Below are positions 44,485 through 54,113 of a stretch of DNA of 64,000 nucleotides, in pieces. The stretch comes from Spirosomataceae bacterium TFI 002. Its GTDB lineage: Bacteria; Bacteroidota; Bacteroidia; Cytophagales; Spirosomataceae. The first letter of the stretch is position 1. Every line of letters starts with the position of its first letter. The DNA lies in assembly GCA_900230115.1 (NCBI GenBank), contig LT907983.1, forward strand, positions 930,001 through 994,000, in the 5' to 3' direction. Position numbers and translations under genes: made by a program. The notes beneath the pieces were generated by a model that made no database searches, was not told the origin of the DNA, and saw nothing but the letters and a program-made list of their open reading frames with translations.

Positions 44485-45459
44485 TTATGTGGTTTTGTTC
44501 ATTTCCACAACCACACTGCCTCTCTTTTCACCAGTCAGCATATAATCAAAAGCATCTCTAATATCCTTTAATGGATATGATCGGTCAATCAATGGAACAA
44601 AATCGCCCTTCGATAACATAGATTCAATTTTTGGAATACTCTCTTGTGGGCTGGTAGGGAAAGGAAACTTAACTTTCTTACCTCTCTTTTTAAAAAGACC
44701 TAAAATTGAAAGGGGGATATTCTCTCCGCCAGGCCCTAATTCTGAAGAAATATAAACACCATTTGGCTTTAATATTCTTTTGCAAGCTCCAAAAGAGCTT
44801 TTTCCAACCGCGTCAAAAACGAAATCGAATTCCTCATCTTGCGTAGTGAAGTCTTCTTTTAAATAATCGATCATTCGGTCTGCTTTTAAGTGCTTCACTT
44901 TTTCAAAACTATCTGTAGGATAAGTAAATACAACGCTAATTCCTTTTGAAAGCAGCATTTGAATCGCTGCATTCCCAATCGCCCCTGTACCACCATTCAC
45001 CATCACTTTGGCGTTTTCTGTAAGCTCAACTTTGTTCAAAAAGTTGTAGGCATAATGTGCACCTTCCAAAGAAGCCGCGGCTTGTTGGTGAGAAATATTG
45101 GTTGGCTTTTTGAAAATCGGTTTATCCATTGAAATACAAACATATTCGGCATGCGTGCCCAAACCTGTATCCAAAAAACCGAATACCTCCTCCCCGATTT
45201 CAAAACCAGTTACTTCGCTCCCTTTCTCTATCACAATTCCCGAGAAATCAGTTCCTGTAGCGGTATATCGAGGTTTAGGAAAACCAACAAAAAACCTAAA
45301 AATAAAAGGTTTCCCTAGCAAAACACCTTGGTCAGTACGGTTTACTGTGGATGCCTTTACCTTTATAAGCACTTCGTTTGCTTTGGGTTGTACTAGTGGA
45401 ACTTCTTTTATCTCCAGCTCACTTGAATTCCCGTATTTAGTCCTGAAAGTTGTTTTCAT
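44485..45459 (-). CDS. Medium-chain NAD(P)-dependent alcohol dehydrogenase/quinone reductase
   Basis: 324 residues from the Met at 45459 (MKTTFRTKYG); an upstream extension to 45591 is not protein-like. GroES-like domain with NRTDQGVLLGKP and TGTDFSGIVIEKGSEV, then a Rossmann domain with VNGGTGAIGNAAIQ. The catalytic zinc ligands are absent, pointing to the quinone-oxidoreductase or enoyl-reductase-like branch. Substrate unknown. Divergent from cytidine deaminase. Confidence 0.85.
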   Translation of the reverse strand: MKTTFRTKYGNSSELEIKEVPLVQPKANEVLIKVKASTVNRTDQGVLLGKPFIFRFFVGFPKPRYTATGTDFSGIVIEKGSEVTGFEIGEEVFGFLDTGLGTHAEYVCISMDKPIFKKPTNISHQQAAASLEGAHYAYNFLNKVELTENAKVMVNGGTGAIGNAAIQMLLSKGISVVFTYPTDSFEKVKHLKADRMIDYLKEDFTTQDEEFDFVFDAVGKSSFGACKRILKPNGVYISSELGPGGENIPLSILGLFKKRGKKVKFPFPTSPQESIPKIESMLSKGDFVPLIDRSYPLKDIRDAFDYMLTGEKRGSVVVEMNKTT

Positions 45460-45611
45460 ACTTGCTACAATTGAATTTAAATTTATAAAATTTAATGCTC
45501 CTTCATTGTCCAAAAGTACAATTGGTAAAATACTATGAAGAGTGGTGGGCTTTACTGTGCTTGTGAAAAGAAACCTATTTTGCCAATGCAAACTTTACTT
45601 ATATTTACCCG

Positions 45612-46085
45612 ATGAAGAAAACCGTAGAGCTAGAACAACTCGTATACTCAGAGCTAAATGAGGAAAAGAAAGCTTTTTTGAAAGAAGCTAAAATTGGAAG
45701 CAAATTATCATATGCCCCTTATTCTAAATTTTACGTAGGCTGTGCGGTATCCCTAGCCGATGGAGAAATTGTTCATGGTGCAAACCAAGAAAATGCTTCC
45801 TTCCCATCAGGTCTTTGTGCAGAGCGTGTTGCCCTATTTCAATGTGCCAAAAACCTTGAAAACAAGATTGAGAAAATTGCAGTATTCGCACATTCACAGC
45901 AATACGAAGTTCCTGATCCGCTAGTACCATGTGCAGGTTGTTTGCAAGTAATATCGGACATACGCAATCGCCAACAACAAGCTATTGAAATTTGGCTGTG
46001 GGACGGTGCAGAATCTGTGTATAGAGCCGATGATGTAAGTACATTTTTACCCTTTCATTTTGAATTAAAAGATAAAACGTCTTAA
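45612..46085 (+). CDS. cdd: Cytidine deaminase
   Basis: 157 residues. The zinc and catalytic motif CAERVALF (His replaced by Cys, Glu proton shuttle) and PCAGCLQV give the three-cysteine zinc site of the tetrameric class. YAPYSKFYVGCAV and GANQENASFPSGLCAE are family signatures. Converts cytidine/deoxycytidine to uridine in the cytoplasm (pyrimidine salvage). Confidence 0.93.
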   Translation: MKKTVELEQLVYSELNEEKKAFLKEAKIGSKLSYAPYSKFYVGCAVSLADGEIVHGANQENASFPSGLCAERVALFQCAKNLENKIEKIAVFAHSQQYEVPDPLVPCAGCLQVISDIRNRQQQAIEIWLWDGAESVYRADDVSTFLPFHFELKDKTS

Positions 46086-46146
46086 TACTTTCAAAGAATT
46101 ACTCTTCGAATTATGGTAAAGCTGTTCTCTTACGAGAAACGGACTT

Positions 46147-46398
46147 CTACTTAAATAAACCTCCAGTAACACAATCAGCGATTCCACCTGAGAACGCTTT
46201 CAAGTCATCTCCTGAGAACTCTTTACGATACTTCTCGACCAATTGCGTGCATTCTTTGGTCTCTGTTATTACTTCTGCCATTTTTGCATCACCAAGTGAT
46301 TTATAGCAATCACACACCTCAGTTGCGGCAGATTGTGGTGATTTAGAACAGCTCATGAAAGTAAGAGCAAGGAAAGTAGAAAATAGTAGCGTTTTCAT
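46147..46398 (-). CDS. Small lipoprotein
   Basis: 83 residues with a lipoprotein signal (LTFMSCSK). The mature part has three further cysteines (CDCYKS, ECTQL, DCVTGG) and a charged helix. No named family, but small Cys-containing lipoproteins with a VCDCYKSLGD-like opening recur in Bacteroidota. Function unknown. Confidence 0.7.
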   Translation of the reverse strand: MKTLLFSTFLALTFMSCSKSPQSAATEVCDCYKSLGDAKMAEVITETKECTQLVEKYRKEFSGDDLKAFSGGIADCVTGGLFK

Positions 46399-46589
46399 TT
46401 GATTATAAGTTAAAGGATAGAAATATTTGTTCGTTTCTGTGAATCAAAGTTAGTGCATTATTTTCACAAAAAGTCAAATGAAACACTTAACTAAAGTTCA
46501 GGAAAATAACCTAAATAAGGTTGTTAAAAAACTCTAGCTGAAAGGCATTTTCCAGATTGATTCGTTTTAAACACCCTACCAGATTGGAC

Positions 46590-46622
46590 AAAAAAAAGCC
46601 TCCTGATTTGTGGACAAGAGGC
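46590..46622 (-). terminator. Terminator after the truncated LuxR gene
   Basis: On the minus strand GCCTC pairs with GAGGC (46618-46622 and 46598-46602) and is followed by eight T. A remnant of the original regulator gene's terminator. The 46399-46696 gap has nothing else. Confidence 0.65.
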
Positions 46623-46696
46623 AACCCAAATGTTTTCACAACGGAAAAATTCCTTATTGTGAATAGCAGCTTCTACATAAGCCTATTTAACTATCA

Positions 46697-47194
46697 CTAA
46701 AACTTATTAATAAAGTCTGTTAAGTTATCGTCCCTTTCCAAGCCAAGCTTTCGTCGTAGCCTATATCGAGATGTATGTACACTTTCGATCGATATCCCCA
46801 ATAGTTTTGACATGTCTTTACTATTGAAATTTAGCTTAACCAATGCACACAGTTTATCTTCAGTTGCGGTGAGGTTAGGAAATCGCTCATGAAGATTGTC
46901 GTAAAATCTTTTATTTACCGAGATAAAACGTGTTTCAAATTCTTTCCAGTTTTGATCATGACCAGTTGATAATGATTTTACAGCCCTTTTTAGTTTACTT
47001 TTGTCTAGGTTCCAATCTGATTTTTCAAGTGTACTCTGAAAATCGTTGATTGTTTCTTCTTTCTCTATTAGTTTGAGAGCCGATACCGCCATTTCTCTAT
47101 TCTTTATCTCTACCAATTCGTTGGCCTTTTGAATCTCAAGTTCTTTATTTTTAAGTGCTATCTTCTTTTCTACTTTATGTCGATTTCGCAAGTG
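46697..47194 (-). pseudogene. LuxR-type regulator lacking its N-terminal half
   Basis: About 165 residues remain: a coiled-coil linker (NKELEIQKANELVEIKNREM) and a C-terminal HTH (TEDKLCALVKLNFNSKDMSKLLGISIESVHTSRYRLRRKLG) identical in plan to the ends of the TPR-LuxR proteins at 21301 and 23132. The signal peptide, sensor repeats and membrane helix expected upstream are missing, and coding sense stops at about 47195, where the truncated MFS gene begins in the other direction. Without a start region it is unlikely to be functional. Confidence 0.7.
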
Positions 47195-47195
47195 A

Positions 47196-48083
47196 AGTTC
47201 TATTGCAATCTATACTTCAGGGCAATTCATTGGATTGGCATTTTTAACACCAGCATTGACTGCCATTCAGTTTTATTTAGGTTGGAGAGCATTTTTTTTT
47301 ATCACTGGAGGTATTGGTGTTTTATGGGGAATAATTTGGTATTTCATATATAGAGATCCACAGGATTCCAAAAGAATGAATGATGCCGAAAGAGCCCTTA
47401 TAGATGAAGGCGGAGGGGTGGAATCAAAGAGTTTAGCAAAAAGCAATGATGGTAAGTTCAACTGGGATCACTTATTGGTTGTGCTCACAAGTCGTAAGCT
47501 TTGGGGTGTTTATTTAGGGCAATTTGGCCTTGGAGCTACCATCATATTTTTTCTCACTTGGTTTCCCAAATACCTTGTAGACTACAAAGGCATGGACTTT
47601 TTAACATCTGGTTACATGGCATCTGTACCTTTCATATTTGCATTCTTTGGTGTCTTATTTTCTGGATTCCTTTCGGACTTTTTGGTAAGAAAAGGAAGAG
47701 ACGAAACCTTTGCCCGAAAGCTACCAATTATAACAGGATTGCTACTTTCTACAGCAATTGTGGGAGCAAATTACGTTTCAGACCCATTTTGGGTTACCTG
47801 CTTTATGTCTATCGCGTTTTTTGGAAATGGGTTAGCGTCTATAGCTTGGGTTTTCGTTTCACTTTTAGCACCCAAAGAGCTACTCGGATTAACTGGTGGA
47901 GTTTTTAATTTTATTGGAGGGCTATCGGGGATGGTAGTACCTGCCGTAATCGGTTATTTAGTAAAAGATGGCGACTTTGCTCCTGCCCTTATTTTTGTAA
48001 GTGCATTGGCATTGCTTGGAGCTTGTAGTTATATATTTTTAGTTGGAAAAATTAAAAGAGTAACCTTAGAAGCTACAGAATAA
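47196..48083 (+). pseudogene. MFS sugar-acid transporter lacking its N-terminal third
   Basis: Coding sense begins at AIYTSGQFIGLAFLTPALT (codons from about 47205, upstream of the TTG at 47235) and runs to the normal C-terminus (about 290 residues, seven to eight membrane helices; GWRAFFFITGGIGVLWGIIWYFIYRDP, KLWGVYLGQFG). This is the anion:cation symporter group (hexuronate/galactonate-like), whose members have about 430 residues, so the first four helices are lost. It directly abuts the truncated regulator on the other strand. Confidence 0.75.
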
Positions 48084-48205
48084 AATAGAACTGCTCAATT
48101 TTATTCATCTAGTTGCTTTTCAATAAAGCTTATTATTCATTCCTAAGAGAAATCATATTTTCAATTTAGACCATTTTGATAGACAGATTTAACTATTTTT
48201 ATTAC

Positions 48206-50065
48206 ATGAAATACATCATTCTTGCATTCTTGCTTTCTTGCAATTTTGCTTTCTCACAGAAAGCCGAAACCATATTAATTGAAACTGAAAGCTTTGCCGA
48301 CAAAGGCGGTTGGTTTGTTGATCAACAGTTTATGGATGTAATGGGCTCTCCTTTTTTAATGGCTCACGGTATGGGCTTTCCAGTTGCTGATGCCAAGCAA
48401 GAAATAAATTTTAAAGAAAAAGGAGTTTACAAGGTCTACGTAAGGACAAGAAACTGGACCTCTCAGTGGTCGAAGAGCGAAGGAGCTGGTAAATTCCAAT
48501 TATTAATAAATGGCGTGCCATTAGACAAAACTTTAGGAATAGATCATGGTGCCTGGGAGTGGACTGATGCAGGAAAAATAACCATCTCAAAGCTTCAAAA
48601 CACCGTTGCACTTCATGACCTCACTGGTTTTAATGCTCGCTGCGATGCTATCTTATTCACAAAGGATTTATCCTTTCGACCTCCCAATAATGTAAGTCAA
48701 TTGTCAGATTTCAAAAACGACTATTTCGGGTTCAAAAGGACTCCAAGAAGTGCTGGTGACTTTGATTTTGTGGTAATCGGAGGCGGTATGGCTGGCACTT
48801 GTGCAGCAATTTCTGCCGCCAGAAATGGAGTAAAAGTTGCCCTAGTTCAGAATAGGCCTGTGTTAGGAGGAAATAATAGTTCGGAAGTAAGAGTGCACCT
48901 TGGAGGACGAATAAACCTTGAGCCTTTCCCACAATTGGGAAATTTAGTGAATGAAATAGGTCCCGAGGAAGGTGGAAACGCACAACCCAAAGATTATTAT
49001 GAAGATGACAAAAAGTTAAATGCTGTCTTGAACGAACCTAATGTTTCGCTTTTCCTTAATCATCATGCAAATAAAGTGGAAACAGATGCTGGGAAAATTA
49101 AGAAGGTATATGCCGTCAATATAGAATCTGGTGAGCGTGTTTATTTTGAAGCTCCCTTATTTGCTGACTGTACAGGAGATGGCACCATAGGCTTTTTGGC
49201 CGGAGCAGAGTTCATGACAGGAAGAGAAAGTAAGTCTGTGTGGGGTGAAGCCACAGCACCAGAGGTTGCCGACAATTTAACCATGGGAGCTTCGGTACAA
49301 TGGTTTTCGGAGAAAATAGATGCAGGAGTTACTTTTCCAAAAATAGAATGGGGGCTACCATGGAACGATGAAAAAGCTGAAGAAATCACAAAAGGCGACT
49401 GGCAATGGGAAACTGGAATGGGCTTAGACATGACCCTAGATTTTGAGCAAATACGAGATTACGGCATGCTAGCTGTTTATTCTAATTGGTCATTCCTAAA
49501 AAACAGTCCAAGTACAAAAGAGAAGTTTGAAAACGAAAACCTAAGATGGGTTGCCTACGTTGCCGGAAAAAGAGAGTCACGCAGACTCACTGGAGATTAT
49601 GTATTAATAGAGCAAGACCTTACAGAACAAAGAATTTACCCTGATGGCACAGCTCCTACATCTTGGACAATTGACCTCCACTATCCTGATCCTGAAAACT
49701 CAAAACTATTCCCTGGGGCAGCTTTTAAATCAATAGCAAAACACATTAAAATTTACCCATACCCTATTCCTTTCCGTTGTTTATATTCTAAAAACATCGA
49801 AAACTTAATGATGGCGGGAAGAGATATCAGTGTTTCGCATGTCGCACTTGGCACAACTCGCCTAATGAGAACTTGTGGAATGATGGGCGAAGTGCTTGGT
49901 ATGGCTGCTTCTATATGTAAAAAGGAAAGCACTTTACCACGTGGAGTTTACCAAAACTATTTTCCACAGTTAGAATCATTAATGGAAGTAGGAGTTGGTA
50001 ACCCAAACTTACCAGCTACTCAAGACTATAACTTAGGGGGGACATTAATGCAAGTGAAAGAATGA
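48206..50065 (+). CDS. Exported FAD-dependent oxidoreductase with carbohydrate-binding-like N-domain
   Basis: 619 residues from the Met at 48206, which starts a signal peptide (MKYIILAFLLSCNFAFSQ); frame open to 48176. Residues 25-170 form a beta-sandwich (ETESFADKGGWFVDQQF, YKVYVRTRNW), then an FAD-binding domain: DFVVIGGGMAGTCAAISAARNG, ADCTGDGTIGFLAGAEF, and the C-terminal MMAGRDISVSHVALGTTR. The PF12831-type family occurs in many polysaccharide loci with unproven substrate. The stop overlaps the next start by 4 bp. Confidence 0.8.
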   Translation: MKYIILAFLLSCNFAFSQKAETILIETESFADKGGWFVDQQFMDVMGSPFLMAHGMGFPVADAKQEINFKEKGVYKVYVRTRNWTSQWSKSEGAGKFQLLINGVPLDKTLGIDHGAWEWTDAGKITISKLQNTVALHDLTGFNARCDAILFTKDLSFRPPNNVSQLSDFKNDYFGFKRTPRSAGDFDFVVIGGGMAGTCAAISAARNGVKVALVQNRPVLGGNNSSEVRVHLGGRINLEPFPQLGNLVNEIGPEEGGNAQPKDYYEDDKKLNAVLNEPNVSLFLNHHANKVETDAGKIKKVYAVNIESGERVYFEAPLFADCTGDGTIGFLAGAEFMTGRESKSVWGEATAPEVADNLTMGASVQWFSEKIDAGVTFPKIEWGLPWNDEKAEEITKGDWQWETGMGLDMTLDFEQIRDYGMLAVYSNWSFLKNSPSTKEKFENENLRWVAYVAGKRESRRLTGDYVLIEQDLTEQRIYPDGTAPTSWTIDLHYPDPENSKLFPGAAFKSIAKHIKIYPYPIPFRCLYSKNIENLMMAGRDISVSHVALGTTRLMRTCGMMGEVLGMAASICKKESTLPRGVYQNYFPQLESLMEVGVGNPNLPATQDYNLGGTLMQVKE

Positions 50066-51072
50066 AAGTGACGCTCCTCATTTTCTTTTCTTTACTTTCT
50101 TTGAGTTCTATAATTTCAATTAATGACAGCCCAGTATTTAAAGTAAACACTCCTAATGAAGGCTCATTTCAGGTTTATGAGTCCAAAAACTCCAATGGTG
50201 AACTCATTGGCTATCATTCACAAATAAAGGCTCCTGTATGTGAGTCGGGAGTTTGTTATGATGTCAACGTTACCTTTCACTGGAACCTTATTGGGTCTTT
50301 TTCACACTTTGAAACAAAAGAAAAAGACCCATTAACAAAGCTTGACCATGTTCCATTTACAGCCAAGGATTATCAGAAACTTCAAAGCATTTTAACAAAC
50401 CATGACCTTATTTTTACAGGCATGCCTGCTGAAAAATTGGTTAGCAAAACCAAGAAAAATGAGCTAGATGCAGTCTCTGGTGCTACCGTTGCAACCATAA
50501 AAGATGAGGTAATTGAAGGTGCACTTTTTACATGTTATACGCTTTGGCATATTGCAAATGGAGCAGTAGAAGACTCCATAGAAATTCACACAAAAAAGCA
50601 ATTGCAAAAGCCAACAGTCAATAGAATTGCTAATTTAAATAATGACAAAGCCTACTATTACCTCATTGAGAATTTGAATGAAAATCAAATCCATGAAAAT
50701 TTAACTTTGCTTCTTTCTTTAGTAAGCAAAAGCAAAGGTTACTTCCCAAAAAATGCCTTTGAATCCTTCCCTTTGAGCCTTTATGAAACAGATGAACTAA
50801 AAACTTTTATAAAGAATGAATACCCTAACTTCTCCTATCACACAAGAAATGCAGTTTTAGAAAAACTTCATTTATTAAAGCAAGTGGATAGCACTTTACT
50901 CCAAATACTAATTTCTCAACTTGGAGAAAGGAACAGTTCAGAAAATGTAAAAATCACAGAACTGATTCTCAAAAACGGAGACCAACAGATCTGGAGAGAT
51001 TTAGCAACACGTAAGAACATTTACCTTTCCGAAGCTCACCGATCACAGCTAAAGGCTCTTTTGATAAAGTAG
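50062..51072 (+). CDS. Exported protein with an SGAT motif, coupled to the FAD oxidoreductase
   Basis: 336 residues with a signal peptide. CESGVCYDVNVTFHWN (about residues 54-70) and DAVSGATVATIKDEVIEGA (about 140-158) stand out; DAVSGAT resembles the (S/T)GAT flavin-attachment motif of NqrC/RnfG-type FMN-binding domains. The C-terminal half is helical and repeat-like. The ATGA overlap with the FAD oxidoreductase implies translational coupling and a shared redox function (inference). No named family. Confidence 0.65.
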   Translation: MKVTLLIFFSLLSLSSIISINDSPVFKVNTPNEGSFQVYESKNSNGELIGYHSQIKAPVCESGVCYDVNVTFHWNLIGSFSHFETKEKDPLTKLDHVPFTAKDYQKLQSILTNHDLIFTGMPAEKLVSKTKKNELDAVSGATVATIKDEVIEGALFTCYTLWHIANGAVEDSIEIHTKKQLQKPTVNRIANLNNDKAYYYLIENLNENQIHENLTLLLSLVSKSKGYFPKNAFESFPLSLYETDELKTFIKNEYPNFSYHTRNAVLEKLHLLKQVDSTLLQILISQLGERNSSENVKITELILKNGDQQIWRDLATRKNIYLSEAHRSQLKALLIK

Positions 51073-51214
51073 TTGACGCCTGTACGCTCATCTTCAGTAG
51101 TTTATTGAATTCTAATCAGCTTCAAAAAGATAAAATAATGCTGTCACTGGCTAATTATCAAGGCTCTTTTATTCTTTATAAATCTCAACTTTGAAGAGCA
51201 GAAACATGTATTAA

Positions 51215-51508
51215 AACTTACCAAAACCGGCAGACCTTCCAAAAAATACGAGCGTTATGGATGTTTACGTCTCAGCAGATCAACCTTTCAATTCCACTTT
51301 TCAGCCTTCACTTTTAGGTGGTATTACAACTGTAACTGGAGATATATTAATTCGGGACAATTCAAATAAGAAAGAGAAAAACGAAATGTATAGTAGAGTT
51401 TCTCAGCCCAAAATGTCAACTTTCAAAGGCCAATTTGTTCCATATTAAGCTTGGTCCAATAGAGGGACTGGAGAAATGACTGTTTGGTTGCCAATTATTT
51501 GGAAATAA
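51215..51508 (+). pseudogene. GH127 (DUF1680) C-terminal remnant
   Basis: The frame reads LPKNTSVMDVYVSADQPF...FQPSLLGGITTVTG...FKGQFVPY, an in-frame stop at 51446-51448, then AWSNRGTGEMTVWLP to the end. The Y-x-W-x-NRG-x-GEM-x-VWLP ending and PxLLGG block are the C-terminal hallmarks of family GH127. The N-terminal 500-odd residues with the active site are gone. Some GH127 enzymes of marine Bacteroidota cleave 3,6-anhydro-D-galactose, which fits the neighbouring GH117. The rest of the 51073-51688 gap holds no gene. Confidence 0.7.
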
Positions 51509-51688
51509 CGCTAAATCACTATAAATAAGCCATGTACACATTTGCAAATTATAAATATTTTGCTCTTGTATAGTTTTTGATTAGTTACTTCTTATTGGAA
51601 TAAGAATATTTTAGCCTTCATTTATGCTAGAAATGAGAAAGGACCTTCTTTCTTGTTTTTCAATCCCTGACCTTTTTACTTTTAGCAA

Positions 51689-52855
51689 ATGAAAAAATAT
51701 ACATTCCAAGTCCTAAGCACTTTTATCCTCCTATTAAGTTTTGGTTGTCAACAGCAAATTGGCGAAAAAAAAGTAAGTCAAGCACTTATAGATAAGCTAG
51801 GAATTACTGACCCTGAGCACATGAGTGCTGCTACACTTAGAGCTCTTGACTGGCCAGATATTGGGAATGAATGGTACATTGAATATGGCGAACACATACC
51901 ATTGCTTGGCGATCTTGCTTACGAAAAAGGTGTGGTACGAAGGGATCCAAGTGCTGTTATTAAAGTTGATGGCAAATATTACGTTTGGTATTCAAAAAGC
52001 ACTGGCGAAACCACAGGTTTTGAAGGTGATATTGAAAACGGAAAGGTATTCCCTTGGGATAGATGCGATATTTGGTACGCTAGCTCAGTGGATGGTTGGA
52101 CTTGGAAAGAAGAAGGAATGGCCGTGGGACGTGGCGAACCAGGTGCCTATGATGATAGGTCTGTTTTCACAACCGAAATTATGTATCACGAGGGAAAGTA
52201 CTATTTGAGCTATCAAACAGTAAAACACCCATATATCAAAAGGGTTAAAAACACTGTTGGAATGGCATGGGCAACTTCACCAAATGGCCCTTGGACCAAA
52301 ACCAAAGAACCCGTACTTCGCCCTGCCGACAATGGTGTGTGGGAAGGAGATAGCGATGATAGATTTTTGGTCAAAAAGAAAGGAGACTTTGATAGCCATA
52401 AGGTTCATGACCCATGTGTTCTTCCATTCAATGGAAAGTTCTACCTTTATTACAAAGGAGAGCAAATGGGCGAAGAAATCACATTTGGAGGTAGACAAAT
52501 TAGACATGGTGTCGCTATTGCCGACAATCCATTGGGTCCTTATACAAAATCGCCATTTAACCCGATCAGTAATAGTGGTCACGAAATATGTGTATGGCCT
52601 TACAAAAACGGAATTGCATCCTTAATTACGACCGACGGCCCTGAAAGAAACACAATTCAGTGGGCTCCAGATGGTGTGAACTTTGAAATAATGGGTGCGA
52701 TAAAAGGAGCTCCGCATGCAATTGGCCTTAACAGAGAACTAACTTCCGACGAAGACCCAGTTGCCATAATGAAATGGGGGCTTACGCATGTTTATAACAA
52801 TTGGCACGAGCAAAGTATATTAAGGTTTGATTCAAGAAAACCAAACAGAAATTAA
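51689..52855 (+). CDS. GH117 glycosidase (3,6-anhydro-galactosidase family), lipoprotein
   Basis: 388 residues with a lipoprotein signal (LLSFGCQQ). Five-bladed propeller signatures of GH117: VVRRDPSAVIKVDGKYYVWY, AYDDRSVFTTEIMYHEGKYY, KKGDFDSHKVHDPCV, and SGHEICVWPYKNGIASLITT. In characterised enzymes this family removes terminal alpha-1,3-linked 3,6-anhydro-L-galactose from agar oligosaccharides. The lipid anchor puts it in the periplasm or on the surface. It heads a run of same-strand genes consistent with anhydrosugar use. Confidence 0.9.
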   Translation: MKKYTFQVLSTFILLLSFGCQQQIGEKKVSQALIDKLGITDPEHMSAATLRALDWPDIGNEWYIEYGEHIPLLGDLAYEKGVVRRDPSAVIKVDGKYYVWYSKSTGETTGFEGDIENGKVFPWDRCDIWYASSVDGWTWKEEGMAVGRGEPGAYDDRSVFTTEIMYHEGKYYLSYQTVKHPYIKRVKNTVGMAWATSPNGPWTKTKEPVLRPADNGVWEGDSDDRFLVKKKGDFDSHKVHDPCVLPFNGKFYLYYKGEQMGEEITFGGRQIRHGVAIADNPLGPYTKSPFNPISNSGHEICVWPYKNGIASLITTDGPERNTIQWAPDGVNFEIMGAIKGAPHAIGLNRELTSDEDPVAIMKWGLTHVYNNWHEQSILRFDSRKPNRN

Positions 52856-52876
52856 TCTAAAACTTATAAAAACATA

Positions 52877-53893
52877 ATGATTGTTACTAAATACGAAGGA
52901 AATAAGACCTTCAGCCTATCTGAAGGTGAAGTTGAAGCTCCAGGTGAAGGCGAGGTTCAAATAAAAGTGGCCTATTGTGGCATATGTGGAACAGATGTTC
53001 ACATTTACCATGGTATGATGGACAAGCGTGTGGCAATGCCACAAACGATTGGTCATGAAATGTCCGGTGAAATATCGGCTGTGGGCTTAGGTGTAAATAA
53101 TGTTTCTATTGGAGACAAAGTGGTTGTACGACCATTGGATAATCGAGGTGAATTACCATCTGACAAAGGCATCAGTCATATCTGTAAGAATCTTAAATTT
53201 ATCGGTATCGACAGTCCAGGTGCCATGCAGCAATACTGGAATGTTCCAGCTTTTACAATTCACAAGCTAAAAGCAACTACAGATCTAAAATTAGCTGCAC
53301 TCATTGAGCCATTGGCAGTAGCTTGTCATGATGTTAGACTTTCTGGTTTAGTAGCTGGCGAAACTGCTGTAGTTTTAGGCGGTGGACCTATCGGAATGCT
53401 GGTAGCTTTTGTTGCTAAAAGCAAAGGAGCCCAAGTAATTATTTCTGAAGTAAATCCTGTTCGTATCAAAATGGCGAAAAGCTGGGGATTTGACGTCATA
53501 AGCCCTGTGGATACTGATTTAGTAGCTTATGTAGAAGGCAAAACAGAAGGCAAACTTGCAGATGTGGTTTTTGAAGTAGCTGGAGTGCAACCTGCCCTAG
53601 ATATCATGACGGAAGTTGCAGGTATAAGAGGAAGAATTGTAATGGTTGCAATTCATGGTGAGCCAAAACCTGTTAATCTCTTCAAGTTTTTCTGGAAAGA
53701 ATTGAAACTTATAGGTGCAAGGGTTTACGAGCCAGAAGACTACGAAGTTGCAATTGACTTGGTAACCAAAAACGAACTCCCATTTGCAGAACTAATTACA
53801 GATGTACAGCCACTGAGTAAAATTCAACAAGCTTTTGAGCAAAATGACCTAAATCCAAACGGGATGAAGGTGATGCTTGATTGCCAGAAGTAA
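52877..53893 (+). CDS. Zinc-dependent dehydrogenase (polyol/sugar type)
   Basis: 338 residues, medium-chain dehydrogenase fold. Catalytic zinc site GICGTDVHIYHG and GHEMSGEI; Rossmann VVLGGGPIGMLVAFVAKSKG. The structural-zinc loop has lost its four cysteines (PLDNRGELPSDKG), a clear deviation from most relatives. Positioned 21 bp after GH117 and upstream of the cycloisomerase-like gene, it may act on anhydrogalactose or a derivative; the usual anhydrogalactose dehydrogenase is an aldehyde dehydrogenase, so this role is uncertain. Confidence 0.8.
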   Translation: MIVTKYEGNKTFSLSEGEVEAPGEGEVQIKVAYCGICGTDVHIYHGMMDKRVAMPQTIGHEMSGEISAVGLGVNNVSIGDKVVVRPLDNRGELPSDKGISHICKNLKFIGIDSPGAMQQYWNVPAFTIHKLKATTDLKLAALIEPLAVACHDVRLSGLVAGETAVVLGGGPIGMLVAFVAKSKGAQVIISEVNPVRIKMAKSWGFDVISPVDTDLVAYVEGKTEGKLADVVFEVAGVQPALDIMTEVAGIRGRIVMVAIHGEPKPVNLFKFFWKELKLIGARVYEPEDYEVAIDLVTKNELPFAELITDVQPLSKIQQAFEQNDLNPNGMKVMLDCQK

Positions 53894-53921
53894 TTGATAT
53901 TACGAGCGACTGAGCAGTAAA

Positions 53922-53947
53922 AAGTCCTGTATCAAAACACAGGACTT
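53922..53947. terminator. Hairpin between the dehydrogenase and cycloisomerase genes
   Basis: AAGTCCTGT (53922-53930) and ACAGGACTT (53939-53947), perfect 9-bp stem. No T-run on the + strand, so probably a processing or attenuation structure rather than a full terminator. Confidence 0.5.
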
Positions 53948-54113
53948 AACTCAACTCCTTTTGGAGAAAATCATGGGTAAAGAGTAAAACGACTCTGAAA
54001 AGAGTAATTGAAATCATTAAAATAGAACAAGTGCAAATCAGTGTTCTCAAGCCGCTGCATATCTGACTATCAGCAAAGTGCTTGTGAAAGTAAGGGTAGA
54101 TAAAACTTAAACT

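Noticed and set aside
52877-53893. Threonine dehydrogenase assignment for the first zinc dehydrogenase
   Set aside because: The general fold matches, but the structural-zinc cysteines are missing and the carbohydrate context argues for a sugar substrate.
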